Below, in pieces: positions 23,622 through 36,340 of a stretch of 64,000 bases of DNA (positions within the stretch are counted from its first letter, which is position 1; each line of letters opens with the position of its first letter). The position numbers and the translations under genes are program-made. The notes beneath the pieces were generated by a model, which searched no databases, was not told the DNA's origin, and saw nothing but the letters and a program-made list of their open reading frames with translations. Source of the DNA: Azadirachta indica (Eukaryota > Streptophyta > Magnoliopsida > Sapindales > Meliaceae); the NCBI GenBank assembly GCA_022749755.1, contig CM040443.1, positions 15,701,744 through 15,765,743 of the forward strand, in the 5' to 3' direction.

Positions 23622-25123
23622 ATAATTCTAAACAAAATATTTTCTATTTATTTATCATATTTAAATATAAATATACTAAAATTAGTGTTTTCACATAATT
23701 TACTTTATAAATAATTAATAAACTCTATATATTAGAAAATAAATAAATTTATGCTGTCATTTTTTAAATTATTATTAGATAAAATTATTCTGACATTTAT
23801 ATTTAGTGTTAAATTAAAATTTTTAAATTTAATTTATTAAAATATAACTATCAGGAATTTATAGTTAAATTAAAGAACTAAAATTCTAAAATATCTATAA
23901 CTGAAACTTGATTTATATTGAAGTTATATATATAAAACTAATTTTGAATAATATATTTTTCTAAGATTTCTTTGAAATATTATATTCCTGATAATTGATT
24001 ATTAAATAAACGCTTTATATATCAAGAAATAAATAAAATTAATAACAGTACTTTTAACATTATAATTAAATAAATATTTTCAGAATTGTTATTTTAGTTA
24101 TAAGACAAATATTTTTAACATATTTTCTTCACATAATTACCAGGTTTTTAGAGTTAATTTGAAAAGAAACATTTCTCAAAGCATTTTAATGATTAAAATT
24201 GAATTATATTCAAATTTAGGAGAAAAAAACATTGAAAATAAAAGATCGAAATTTGCAAACTCGACTTAAAACGTTTTCAAATGTAAGGTCTTGACATGGG
24301 CCAACAAACTAAATTGTCGGCATATATATTCAAGATGGCTGTTGGGCCGCGTAGTGGGTCCCACTACGAGAATAACATTTTTTAAATATTAAAAATATAT
24401 ATTCAATTTATTAATATTAAATATTGAAAAAAAATTTTAATATTACAAATTTATACACAGTCTAATTAAATATTATATCATAATTTACTAGGAGAAACTA
24501 TCTCATATTCATTCGCTCGTTGAAATTTTTTTATAAATTTAAGTAATTTGTTTAGTTTAACGTATCAGATTACTTTTATAAAAAAAAATAAAATTATATT
24601 GATAAATAAAAATTTAAAAAAATATTTTTAAAATTAACAAAATTAAATGTACATTTAACCAAAATTTAGTAACATGCGGCGTTGAATGTTTTTATTCTCT
24701 TTCACCAAACTTTAAACTATAAATTATAAATAGTAAGCCGAATATTCATAGTTTATAATTAGTAATATATAAATTAATAATCTATTTGAAATAATATTAT
24801 AAAGGCGTCAGTTGAGCAGGTACCTGTATTCAAAGGGATGTTATCATATTAATGTACTCATTGGTCATTACAGAATTACATTACGTATAAGTTGTACTCT
24901 ATAATATAAATTTTATTATAAATAAGCAAATTAACTAAGCTATTTTATTAAAATAAAAATTAGAAAAGACAAAATACAAATAAAAAAATTATAGACCGGG
25001 AAGAGACAATTAAATTAAAAAGAATTACGTAATTTGAATATTCATTTAGTTAAAGTCACCATTAATAAATTATTGCATCAATAGAACAATATCAAAACTT
25101 TATTCTTTAGACTTAGGATACTG

Positions 25124-27190
25124 TTTATTTTTCTAGATAAAGTTTGAATATAATTATTTAAATATTTAAAAGTTGTTTGTTTTTTTTAATTTATATCTGA
25201 ATATTTGTTTAAAACATATAAATATTATTAAGTTAAAAATTTTGACTTAAATATGAATAAGCAAATTAATAAATCAATATTTGTCTTACTATTTTATTAT
25301 GTTTATATTCTTTATTCATGTATTTTATTTTAAAAATTTATTATTTGTACGAATAGTTATAAAAAACGCAAAACAAATTCAAGATACTGCAAGGCCTGTA
25401 TTTACTAAATATAGTTCGTATTTTCTAGCGTAACTCTATCCTCAATATCATATTTGGGTGATATAAAATAATTTGAAAATTAGACATAATGATTTACAAC
25501 CCTCATCTAAAAAAGAAAGTAAATATTGAAGTATTAAAAGTCAAAATTCAGTTAGAAATGAGACAATTGGAAGACAGACTTTCCTTGACATGTAAGAGTG
25601 AATTTTGAATAAATTGTTAACTAAATGAGTGAAAGTAGATTCTTTTGGAGGTGGTGCTTTGCTGAGAATGAATTAGGGAAGGATTTGATGAACAAGAAGG
25701 TTTTCTAAAGAGTAAGTTTTCCATTGAAGGGGGAGATTGCTGGATTAAAGAGGAGGACATTCTTGCTGGGCAGAATTATCATCTTCTTTAGAATTTAGTG
25801 GTGAACCTTCAAAAAGGAAAGCTTTTTTTAAATTTGTTTATTTTTCAAATATGTTTAAAATTTTTTTAATTAAATTCATAGTTTTGAATTTAAGAATAGA
25901 AGTATAAACATATTTTGAGAGTTTGGCTTTGCTATTGAAATGAAATTGAATATTTTGTAAAATATGATTAATTAGAAATTGAGATTATTTTTTATTCATT
26001 GATCTATATAATTTTGATTATTTAATGTGGATTTGCTATCTATTATTTGTGATTAAAATTAATTTGAGAATTAAGGTGTTAAAAACATCATCTTACCTTA
26101 ATTAATCTCTTTTGAACAAGTATTTAAATTGAATCTATTGTGTTGGTTTGATTTAAATGGTTAAATGATTTTTTTATAACAATACAATTAATTAAGTAAA
26201 AATCTTATATTAAGAATATATTTACTTAATTATAAGTGAGAATTATCATGATAATTAGAATTCTCTAACTTTAGTGGAAAAACCAATAATCTAAATTACA
26301 TAGTGGTTGTTTAATTTACTTAATATTTCAATATCAAATTAGATAACTAGCCAACTCCCATATAATTTTATTGAATTCAACACAATTTCATTGTTTTCAG
26401 GTTCTTGTAATTTATTTATTTAATAACTTCATTTGAAATAATCTGAATTTGTCATTTAATTGTATTAGAGTATTTACGATTTTATGTTTACTTAAATTAA
26501 TAATTAATTAGAAATAATAAGAATTTAAATCATTACAATTTCACAAGAGATCAACTTTGAAGTGAACTTATCATCAGCTATTAACGATTCGTACACTTGC
26601 GAGCATTTAAAATTTGTATATCACAAATGTCTAAATCATTCAATATTAAATAAATTAATATTTTAATTTATTTACCTAATAAAATTAAAACTCTAATTAA
26701 CTATTTTTAACGTTTCTCTTCTTTATCGTGAATCCCAACTATTTGTATATTTATTTGTCTTCTAAATCTTATTTATTTTTTATACTTTAATTATTGTAAT
26801 GAATTTGTATATTTACATAATTACAACTATATTACAATATGACTTATTATTTTTATTTACTTTTTATTAATTTTTATATTATCAATTAGAAATTATTTTT
26901 CTCAAAAAAACATATATCAAACAAATAAATAATGTGCATATTAATATAATTAATTATTTTTTTATTTATTATTGTGCTAATACAATCAAAATTATTATAA
27001 ATATAAGTATATTATTTAAAAGAGTATAAATGTTGAAATATTAATTTTTAGAATTTTTAGTTGTTAAAACAAACAATTTAATATTTATTTTCAAATATTT
27101 TAAAATGAAAAACAAACATATCATTTAAATTCATACTTCAATTAGATTCAAATTTTAGTCATGTTCAGAATTCAGACTAAAAAAACAAAT
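25124..27190. mobile_element. 2-kb insertion with imperfect terminal inverted repeats
   Basis: The segment is missing from the right copy, where the flanks join directly at about 61595. The ends are imperfect inverted repeats (left GGATACTGTTTATTTTTCTA; right end, reversed, GGTATCATTTGTTTTTTTAG). The flanks TTAGACTTAG and TTAGTCTTAG suggest a target duplication of 9-10 bp with one mismatch, as Mutator-like elements make. The interior has a GC-richer stretch at 25630-25830 and a gypsy-LTR-like 3' half ending near 26600. No transposase is visible. Confidence 0.55.
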
Positions 27191-29059
27191 GATACCTTAG
27201 TCTTAGAGGGCGACAATGAAAGCAACACTAAAAACATTAGAAAAATCAAATTCAAACCTACTCTTAATCTCAAATTTATAATATACCCATGTATTTTGAG
27301 TGTTTTAAGATACAGTTTTGAGTAAATTTATATCAATTTAATGGAAAAATATTACTATTTTATGCAAATTAGTATAATTTGATATTCAATTTAGTATATT
27401 GCTTTAAATTTGTATTTTAAAAATTCTTGACATTCACACCTGAAAAATTCTATTACATATATTTTACAAAAGATTTAAAAACTCTTTGAAGTCAATGTTA
27501 TGCCATTTTAATCTCTATATGTACACAAATGTTTAATCTATATATATACACACATGCACTAAACTCTTGTTCATCGCTTTTGATTATAAAAAAAAAAATT
27601 GAAGTATGTTTTCAGACTTGAATACAGCTAAATAAAAACACTATTTTGATTCTAAAAAGCAAAGTTTAAACACACTAGAAAAATTTTTTTTTTCTATGAG
27701 ATTTTTTAATAGAAAAATAGTTATTAAGATTATGGTTATTTTTCAAAGTATTAAAAGAGGATTCATTGAATTTTTAAAAATAATTTATAAAGTAATACTA
27801 TATATTTTAAAGTAATTACTTTATGTTGTACATATATAATAATTATAAATTTTACAATTTCTAAAATGATAATCATATTTTTATCTTTAAATTTTGTTAA
27901 AATAATAAATTAAGAGATATTTCAAAAATTCTAATAAATTAGTCATTAATTTTAGTTGAATTTTAATTTTACATCAAGTTATTGTCAATAAAGAGGTGTA
28001 AATTGTGTCATATCTTATTGATTTGACCCAAATTTAAGTGTCACCTCGAATTTATAGTATTAAATTGTCAAATAGTCAACCCAATATACGCCACCGGTCT
28101 ACAAGGTTGACTTTACCCTAGTCAACTAGTGGGATTAGCTAACTCCTTACTCACGGTTCTAAGCAATTACATTTACATATTTGAAAATTCTTAATTTAAA
28201 CAAAGGTTAGACAATATACATGTATTTATAGTTATACTATCTTAGGATAAGTAAACTAATTCATATTAAAAATTTTCAATTTAAAGAAATACCTACAAAA
28301 TTATACGTATTTATTTTACCTAACAATATTTATCTTACATAAGAAATAAATATATAGTTTTCTAATAACATCTAATGGTCAAGTTAAACTAAAATTTATC
28401 TATTTATTTCTCTAAAAGAAGGTTAAAATGAAAATTACTTTAATAATTACCATTCTTTAAAAAAACATTTTAATTATTAACATATTCCACTTCATATAAA
28501 TTTTATCCCCTAAATATTAAAGTTAAAATATAAATTTTATGTAAAGTTAAAAAAGTCTTGATATCTTTCGATTTAATTTTTAAAAAATTATTAACATAAA
28601 TATCGATAATTTTTTAATTTAAAATTCTTTTAAAAATTTAATCAAATATTTATACTTATGGCATTCTTGCCTACTAACCATCTTGTTTTAAATTATGAGC
28701 TTGGTACAAATTCATTTTAATTATCATGTCGTGTCTATTTTTTTAATATTAAACTTGTATCGTGTTTGCTTAACTTAAATTTATGCAGTGGTCCGATTCA
28801 ATTTACATCTCTATTTTTTTTTTTAGTATTACACGCTACATCCACATTAAAATTCTATTAAAAGTAAAATTATGAATAACAATTATTATGGTACACTCCA
28901 AAAATTTACTCACATAACCTTGAAAAATTTTTAGCTCACAAATTATGGGAAAGTCCTCTACTTATTAACAATATAATTAGTAAAATTGAGCAAATTATAC
29001 GCCAATTTTCACTCTCCACTACTACCGACCCTACGTACTTTTTGCTAAAAAAATAAAAT

Positions 29060-29310
29060 AAAATACGAAAAAATTGCAACTATAACTGTAAATTGCATTT
29101 GTGTAAATGCAAAGGCGTCACGGCGTGGAACTGAGATAAATAAATTCTAATCCAAACCTTTGACTTTGCCTTTTCTTCAGTGCTAAGCCGTCGCCTTTTT
29201 ATCTTCTTTTTATTTTTTTTAAATTTTTTTGTTTAACTGTTACTGTTATAGCCGGCAATCTCGAAGCCACGAAGTCCGGCGTACAGTGATGCCGGGGAAT
29301 CATAACATTT
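29060..29310 (+). promoter_or_regulatory. Putative promoter of the PSKR-like pseudogene
   Basis: This block is better conserved with the right copy (63220-63460) than the surrounding AT-rich DNA: shared are 'aatgcaaaggcg', 'cggcgtggaactga', 'ccaaacctttgactt' and 'gttactgttatagccgg'. It contains TTTGACTT, a W-box-type core (TTGAC). It ends about 265 bp before the start codon. Its role as a promoter is inferred from position and conservation. Confidence 0.5.
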
Positions 29311-29574
29311 TAACCTCTAAGCGTTAAAAAATAATCAATTATAGTATAACGTCATCAAGTTTTAACAATTTAGTCCCTGGCTACGAAAAACTAAAGCTGG
29401 GACCGATTTCTCATGACGTATAATAGTAAATCTAAATTTGTTATTTTGTAAACACTCGGGTGCAAAAATGTTGTTATCCATTATCAATTGTTTTCTGGTT
29501 TCATTGTTTGTGTCAAATACATGCGCATACACGTACCAGTTTTCATTTCTCTTTGGTTGGGTTGGGTGGCTGAT

Positions 29575-31227
29575 ATGGACGTTCGAGATTTCTGGTTGGT
29601 TGTAATTCATGTTGGGTTCTGCTTCCAAGCTCAGGTACTTCATTCTGAGAACCTCACCTGCAATCCTCATGATTTGGTAGCATTTCAAGATTTCATGAAC
29701 AATTTCGAGTCAGGAATTGATGGCTGGGTAACCAATTCATCATCTAATTCCTTTAACTGGGTAGGCATCGCTTGCAATTCTTCATCTTCTCTTGGATTAA
29801 ATGATACTATAGGTTCTGCTAGAGTTGGTAAGCTGGTTCTTGATAGAAGAAGATTAACAGGCAAATTATCTGAATCTTTAGGCAATTTGGATCAACTTAG
29901 ATTCCTGAATCTTTCTCGCAATTCTCTGAGGTTCACTGCCTGTGACATTGTTCCGTTTGCGTAATTTAGAGGTCTTAGACTTGAGCTCTAATGACTTAGT
30001 TGGCCCACTTCCACAAAGCATCAACTTACTCTCAATCCAATATCTTAACATTTCTTCCAATTCATTAAACGGTTCACTTCCTACTCATGTTTGCGAGAAT
30101 TCTACTCAAATTCGTGTTATTAATTTAGCAGTGAACTATTTCTCCGGTGATCTTTCACCTGGACTGGGGAATTATGCTTCTTTAGAACACCTATGTCTTG
30201 GCAAGAATGACCTCGCTGGTGGTATCGCTGAAGGTATATTTCAGCTCCAAAAGTTGAGGCTTTTAGGCCTTCAAGACGATAAACTTTCTGGTCAGCTTAG
30301 TCATGGTATTGCTAATCTATCTAGCCTTATTAATTTAGATATATCAACCAATAATTTTTCAGGTAATATCCCTGATGCTTTTGATAAACTAGGTTAGTTT
30401 CAATATCTTGTAGCCCATTCCAATAATCACTCTCCAATTCTCTAACGAATAGTTTGCTTAACTTGAGGAACAACTCCTTGGAGGGTTCGTCAGATCTTAA
30501 TTGTTTAGTTTTGTCCAATTTGACCTCTCTTGATTTTGGTACTAATAAGTTTTATGGTTCTCTGCCCAAAGATCTCCCCTCTTGTGGACAATTGAAAAAC
30601 ATCAATCTTGCCCGCAACAATTTCAGTGGTCAAATCCCAGAAAGCTACAAAAATTGTCACAGCCTCTCTTATCTTTCCCTCTTCAATTCCAGCATCTTTA
30701 ATCTTTCATCTGCCCTCCAAGTCCTACAGCAGTGTAGGACGCCAACAACTCTGGTCCTTCCCTTGAATTCCCCGAATGAAGAATTGCCTGCTGATCCCAG
30801 TCTTCATTTTGAAAATTTAAAAGTTCTTGTTATTGCAAGTTGTAGGCTTACAGGTTCTATACCTCAATGGTTGAGTGGTTGCACCAAACTGCAGTTGTTG
30901 GATTTATCTTGTGATCGGTTGAGTGGACCAATTCCGGCCTGGTTTGGCAGTTTTCAGGATCTCTTTTACTTGGACTTATCGAACAACACCTTCAGAGGGG
31001 AGATTCCAAAAAGTATAACTGGTTTATCGAGCCTCATCAGCAGGAATATCTCATTGCAGGAGCCTTCTCCAAATTTCCCGTTTTTCATGAAAAGAAATGA
31101 AAGTGCTAGAGGGTTGCAGTATAATAAAATCTGAAGAAGCTATTGACCTTAGCCATAACTTTCTTAATGCGTCAATCAGGCCGGAGTTTGGGAATCTGAA
31201 AAAGCTCCATGTGTTGGATTTGAAACA
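29575..31227 (+). pseudogene. PSKR1-like LRR receptor kinase pseudogene, ectodomain only
   Basis: Phytosulfokine receptors sit in the plasma membrane and sense the sulfated peptide PSK. The frame starts MDVRDFWLVV with a hydrophobic signal peptide (residues 1-20), then the LRR N-terminal cap (NLTCNPHDLVAFQDFM). The paired cysteines normally before W-V-G are lost (NSFNWVGIAC). LRRs follow (LEVLDLSSNDLVGPLP, LRLLGLQDDKLSGQL, LKNINLARNNFSGQIPESYK), then the PSKR-type island region (SLQEPSPNFPFFMKRNESAR, near 31052-31110). Lesions are a 2-base loss near 29930, a TAG at 30395-30397, a frameshift with loss near 30420-30450, and a frameshift near 31130. Homology stops at HVLDLKQN (31227). The final LRRs, membrane segment and kinase, normally about 400 more residues, are absent. 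An upstream in-frame ATG at 29488 is not favoured. Confidence 0.9.
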
Positions 31228-33790
31228 AAACACGCATAATCAAGTTAATTAATTAAGTCAAATATAATAAGGTCATTAGAATGATAAGATGACAAGAAAA
31301 ATATAGAATTAACATATAACACTCAAAAATAAAGATTAAGGGTGTATATTCTAATAATGTGAATTCATCAAATCAAGACTCAAATCAATCATGGCATAAA
31401 GTGCATGTAATTATGAAGCATCAGGTTAAAATCACAATCTTTGCTTAATAACTCATGAATTTCAAATTGACCATGTTGTCACTTAGCAAAGAAGGATTAA
31501 AAAGGCTAAAATGAAAATTATTTCTAAAAATTATTAGGCTATACAAATCTCAAACAACTAACAACTAAACTAAAAAGTTCAAACCCATCCCCAAACTTAA
31601 ATATAACATTGTCTTCATTATTTGTCAATCAAAAATCAAACAAAGATTAAATTAAAACAAGGTGGTGATACACAAAAGTACATCCAAAGCAAATAAAATA
31701 AAGGAAAAAGGACAAGAAAACACTTGATTTGGATCCGCAAAATCGTTGGACTGAACAAGATGGATTCATTTTCTCTTCCTCTTTATTTTTTATTTCTTGA
31801 AAAACATTGATTTTCAAACAGCGCTAAGTCTAACGTCTTTAGCCAAATAAGCCTTTTCATCTTCTATGCATAAATTGGATCCAGAAAATTGAGATCCATC
31901 CTCGTTAAGTCCTTAATGGCATTAAGGTATGCCTTCAACCGATGCACGTTCACTTTGAAATGTTCTCTTCTTTGCTCTTTGACTAGTACAACTACACCAT
32001 AAGGAAAAACCTTGTGAACAATGTATGAACCATTTCCTCTGGACATCAACTTACAAGGAAATAGCTTTAGTCAAGAATTGTAAAGCAACACTTTCTAGTC
32101 CTCTAAAAAGTTCTCCTCAAAAGTCACTTGTCATGTTTTAAATTGGTCTTTCCTTTGTAGATTGCAGTATTCTCATATGCTTCATACCGTATCTCGTCTA
32201 ACTCATGAATCTGTAACTTTCTATGAGTATTAGCATCATTCAAATCAAAAGTGAGCGTCTTAATGACCCAATATACTTTATGTTCAAGTTCCACAAGAAA
32301 ATGACATGCTTTGCCAAACACTAATTAGAAGGGACTTATGCCAATATGTGTCTTATATACAGTTCTATAAGCCTATAATGCATCATTTAACCTTAAATAA
32401 CAATCATTCCTATTAGTGTTTACCATTTTCTCAAGAACATTCTTTATCTTCTTATTACTTATCTCAACTTGTCCACTAGTTTGAGGATTATAGCATGTTG
32501 TCACCCTATGAGTCACGCCATACTTTTTCATTAATGCATCAAAAGTATAAAAGTGTGATCCTCCATCACTAATGATAGCCCTATGGATGCCTAACCTTGG
32601 GAAAATAGTTCCCTTTAAAATTTGTAAAACAACAATATTATCATTCGTTTTACATGCTTATGCTTCAACGTAATCAATACATACAAGAATATAAGTGAAA
32701 CAAAAAGAAAGGGGAAATAGACCCATAAAATTAGTACCTAATACATCAAACAATTATATAACTCACATGCTAGTAAGAGACATTTGATTTTTAGAAAAAA
32801 TATTACTAACCCTTTGACTTCTATAATATGTGAAGTAATACACATACGCGTCCTTGAAAAGTGCCTGCAATATAACCCCACTTACAAGATTTTGTAGGTT
32901 GTTTTCTTGGCTCCAAAGTGTCCACCACATGCAAAAGAGTGACCAAAAGTTAGAATAGAATGCAATTCAGAATTAGGACATACCTTTTATAATGCAATCC
33001 AGACAAGTTTGAACAAGTATGGTTCATCCCAAAGTAGTGTTTTACAATTGCTCTCAATTTGCCTATTTAAAATTTGCTCATTCCTTATGGTAATTGTCCG
33101 CTTACAATAAAATTTACAATTCCCGTATACCATGGAGTCTCACCAAACAAGGTGAGCAATTTCTTATTCGAAAAAGTTAGCATTCAACAATGATTCATCT
33201 AACTCATGAATAAGCCTTGATTGATGATCTGCCACCACATTTTCCACTACTTTCTTGTCTTTAATGGTCAAGTCAAACTTTTGGAATAGGAGAACCATTT
33301 TATCAATACTTGGTTTTGCATCCTTCTTTGTTAAAAGGTACTTTTTAAGGCTATATGGTCAATGAAGACAACAACTTTAGTTCTAATTAAATAAGACAAA
33401 AATTTTTCTAAAGAAAATACCACAACCAAAAGCTCATTTCCTATCGCGAAATAGTTAAGCTGAGCTTTATTCAAGGTACAACTTGCGTAGTAGATTACAT
33501 ATAGCATCTTGTTTCTTTTTAGGCTTAAACAAGCACCTACGGCATAATCACTCACATTACACATGAGTTCAAATGGCAAACACCAATTGGAGGCATGATA
33601 ATAAAAGGAGAAGCTAGTAATAATTTCAAGGTATGAAAATCATGTAAACAATCATCATCAAATACAAACTCCATATACCTTACAAGTAAATTTGTTAGTG
33701 GTCTTGCAATCATCAAAAACAATCCTGGATTGGCCATACTAAATTCTGATACTTTTATCATGATATTCTATTTGGTGTCACTAGTTATTG
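31228..33790 (-). mobile_element. Athila-like Ty3/gypsy fragment truncating the PSKR pseudogene
   Basis: Minus-strand RNase H and integrase sequences start near 33761 and end near 31864. They are followed leftwards by noncoding 3' sequence with a PPT-like stretch (ttaagtttggggatggg on the minus strand, near 31590). RT, protease, gag and a recognisable LTR pair are missing. The left end abuts the broken LRR gene at 31227/31228. Confidence 0.8.
31864..33761 (-). pseudogene. Athila-type RNase H-integrase relic
   Basis: Reading leftwards: 33761-33552 gives MIKVSEFSMANPGLFLMIAR and a decayed FDDDC...F..LK..L.S.P end of RT. 33579-33331 gives the RNase H part (MCNVSDYAVGACL, MLYVIYYASCTLNKAQLNY, ELLVVVFSLEKFLSYL). 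32321-32124 gives the integrase segment MFGKACHFLVELEHKVYWVI with QIHELDEIRYEAYENTAIYK. 32049-31864 gives the C-terminal module (GSYIVHKVFPYGVVVLV, FKVNVHRLKAYLN). The catalytic core between 33300 and 32350 is shifted and only partly readable. The order and wording fit Athila polyproteins closely. Confidence 0.85.
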
Positions 33791-34022
33791 GCTGGGGTTA
33801 CTATATCACCTAGAACTAGTATCAATAAAGCATATCATTAAAACTAATGATCAATCAGCAATGACCATTTTTCTAGTAATGCTTTTTCAAAGACAGTTTA
33901 AGGTATGCCTTTAGTGGTTTAATCAACAGTATTGCTTATAACCTGGCTATACCACCAATCTATATTTTTGTTAGCATATAAAAATAAATAGACTTTGGAT
34001 GATACTTGTAGTTCTTAATAGG

Positions 34023-34053
<31 letters not shown>

Positions 34054-34900
34054 ATTTTGTATGTTTATGATTGATCCTATGCTCTTATGTTATCTTGTTT
34101 GTATAGAACATAACTTGAAATAAGAACTTCATCCCCAAGGTATATGTACCATTAGAGGTCCCAAAATAAGTGGATTTAGGCTTCTCAAGAGATGGTGCGC
34201 CTTAAGGGCATCCCAAAGACATCATGAATGCTAGCCATAAGGCTTTCAGTAATGTATTATGTTTGTTGTCAAACATCATGCATTCCAAAGTGTTACACTG
34301 ACATCCTGTAAGGTATTCACTTAGTCATCTGCTCAACATGGACGAACCTTTTTGTTAGGCATTCTTGAGGGGACATCCTTATGGCTCCAAACGCCACCTA
34401 AAACGTATAAGGCATCTCTCTGTGGATGCATAAATGGATTAATCGTGAGCATCATTTGTATGACATGGTTAGCATGGTGACATTTACTGCTAGGCAAGAA
34501 TTTATAGTAACTTCTATCGCCATACGTATAAGAGTTGCAAATCATATAGCATCTTATTTGAGTGAGGTTCTCATGCATTAGGCATGCGTGGGCATTCCTT
34601 AAGGATGTGATCCCTTAAAAAAATCTGGTCATGTGTTATGTCTATCATAAGACATCATTTACCACGTAAAGCTTTGGGCTTCCATGTGGAGCTATTCTAG
34701 CATAGTTACACGTGCAGTGGATGGTGCATCTATTTATGGTACTACAAAGGTCTTTCCTCTGTAAAGAAGCATATATTCGCTTAGGGTCACACAAGCTTCC
34801 TATAAAGGTGCTAACATAGAGCTTCCAAATCATGGTCATTTATAAGGCTAAGAGGCTCAAAATATGTAAGAAATATTATTGATGAATCATGTATTATGAC
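33791..34900. other. Unassigned retroelement-like debris
   Basis: No domain recognised. The composition is GC-richer than neighbouring intergenic DNA and resembles LTR or 3' sequence of the Tat fragment to the right, but this is a guess from context. Confidence 0.3.
34029..34053. repeat. (TG)n microsatellite
   Basis: Uninterrupted TG dinucleotides following a short TA run. Confidence 0.9.
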
Positions 34901-35070
34901 TATCAAATGTATTATTACTATTGTTAGTCGTTATATGCTAGCAACTTAATCATGTATTATGGCTATTGTCAATCATTCTATGACAACATCTCGATCATAT
35001 ATTATAACTATCATTGATCGTTATATTATAACATCTCGACCTTGTACTATAGCTATCATCGATCATCTTT
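34901..35070. repeat. 45-bp minisatellite, about four units
   Basis: Units start at 34901, 34946, 34991 and 35036 with an exact 45-bp spacing. The shared pattern is 'atcatgtattatggctatc', then 'gatcgttatattataacatc'. The units have diverged by substitutions. A partial unit may precede 34901. Confidence 0.8.
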
Positions 35071-35339
35071 TTAGGCACATGCTTCCTTAAGAATGTTTTA
35101 TTCTAAAAATTCCTTTGAAAATGAAGGGTTTTGTACTATTTTTCCTTTCTTTTTTTAGTAGAAGATGTAGTAGTATTCTTAAAAGAAGAAGACCTTATAG
35201 TTTCTCTAGGAAAAGGACGTTATACTTAAGGAATAAATTTTTTATTATAATGAATCCTTTTGTAAAGAAAAAGATTCTTACAAGGTCCTTTATTTAATGA
35301 AATAAATAAAAAACAATTTGAAAAAGGAAAGTTTTTTAA
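35071..35339. other. Spacer, no feature recognised
   Basis: AT-rich. A short + strand frame at 35115-35297 is a low-complexity K/R/F-rich translation without support. Confidence 0.35.
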
Positions 35340-36340
35340 ATTTTATTACACAATAGAGGTAAAGGAAGGAGACAAACAATCCTCATAAATGCTCTGCATA
35401 GAAGTTTTAAGTGTCTTGCCACTCAAGTAATATGGTGCATACCTTTTGTAAGGAAATGTGAGACAGATCTAAGTTAATACTACCTTTATTAGGGCTAACG
35501 TAGCCCTAAACAGTGTTGTCCAGGTTGGCAATAGTACCTCTTAAGCCATTTTCCATTGATAGAATCGTGCAAGATTTGCCTATTAGTATTCTAACAACTA
35601 GAATATTGAGATTGACTAGTATTATGGCCTCTAAGTCATATACCAAAGCAAATAGAGCTAGTTCTTGGTGAAGTCCTGTAGGTCCATAATGCTTCATTAA
35701 GATGTGCACTCTAGTTAGCAGAGTATTCATGTATTATTTTGCTAAGGATCATTAAAAGCATTTTATTGGTAGCCTCAGTTTGTCAATTCCCTTACAGGCA
35801 GTATAGCATTGATCTGCCATGTTTAATGCCATAATGAGTTAGAGTTGCTTTCACTTATTAATTTACAAAACATAAGTTATTATTTGTAATAAGCTAGTAA
35901 GGAATTCCAAAGCAGCCTATAATGTACTCCTTTATGAGTTTAGTAACAACGAAACTAGTGGCTTTCTTAAGAGGAATTGCTTTTAGGTATTTGGAGAAGT
36001 ATTTTATTTGACTAGTGTCCAATTATAGCCACGAGCTGCTAGGTGAATTGATCTTATGAGATCTAATGTCTTGCAAGCATGAAAAAGCCAATATGGAGTT
36101 ATGTCTTGCAAGGCAATAGGATGTCGATGTTATAGGTTACTGTGTATTTGGCATGTGTGGCACCTTCTAAAGAAGTTCTTTGCATTTTTTACATGTAAGG
36201 CCAATAATAACCCATGGAAGTTCTTTGCATATCTATCATATATTTCATGCATGGCCCTTTCAGCTTCTGAGTTAGTAAGATACCTTAGAGCATTTCCATT
36301 GAAACCTTTCCATTAGGTATCATTTTGCTGTCTACAGCAG
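35340..36340 (-). pseudogene. Tat-type integrase relic
   Basis: Reading leftwards from 36330: ALRYLTNSEAERAMHEIYDR, then a CHTCQIH zinc-binding half, then (frame changed) KATSFVVTKLIKEYIIGCFG with IPY.LITNNN, then QTEATNKML, then ALWTYRTSPRTS with shifted LVYDLEAI. This is the full order of a Tat-type integrase: HHCC, DDE core, C-terminal part. The core motif normally read as ITDNG is ITNNN, so a catalytic Asp is lost. Several stops and at least two frameshifts are present. It belongs to a different copy from the element at 4.7-20.4 kb, and the 45-bp minisatellite may be its post-pol repeat block. Confidence 0.75.

Larger units (their letters stand above)
21325..29487 (+). repeat. Duplicated flank, left copy (upstream of PSKR pseudogene)
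   Basis: The block can be followed almost continuously against 57995-63745, for example around 'agtccaccaagaatatg' (21738 and 58405), 'cacttgaagtgaagccc' (23452 and 59854), 'gtagtgggtcccactac' (24350 and 60754) and 'tatagccgg' (29250 and 63397). Its right part (27560-28720) also matches 56699-57990. It differs by two insertions found only here (22323-23357 and 25124-27190). It ends at the PSKR-like coding region, so the duplication included the gene's upstream DNA. Confidence 0.85.

Noticed and set aside
29362..29688. Minus-strand frame of 108 codons
   Set aside because: It lies antisense to the PSKR-like N-terminal exon and has no recognisable motif; it is a shadow of the + strand gene, as are the other antisense frames at 29685-30518 and 31051-31233.
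34333..34839. Two minus-strand frames of 81 and 64 codons
   Set aside because: No recognisable domain; the surrounding sequence looks like decayed noncoding retroelement DNA.
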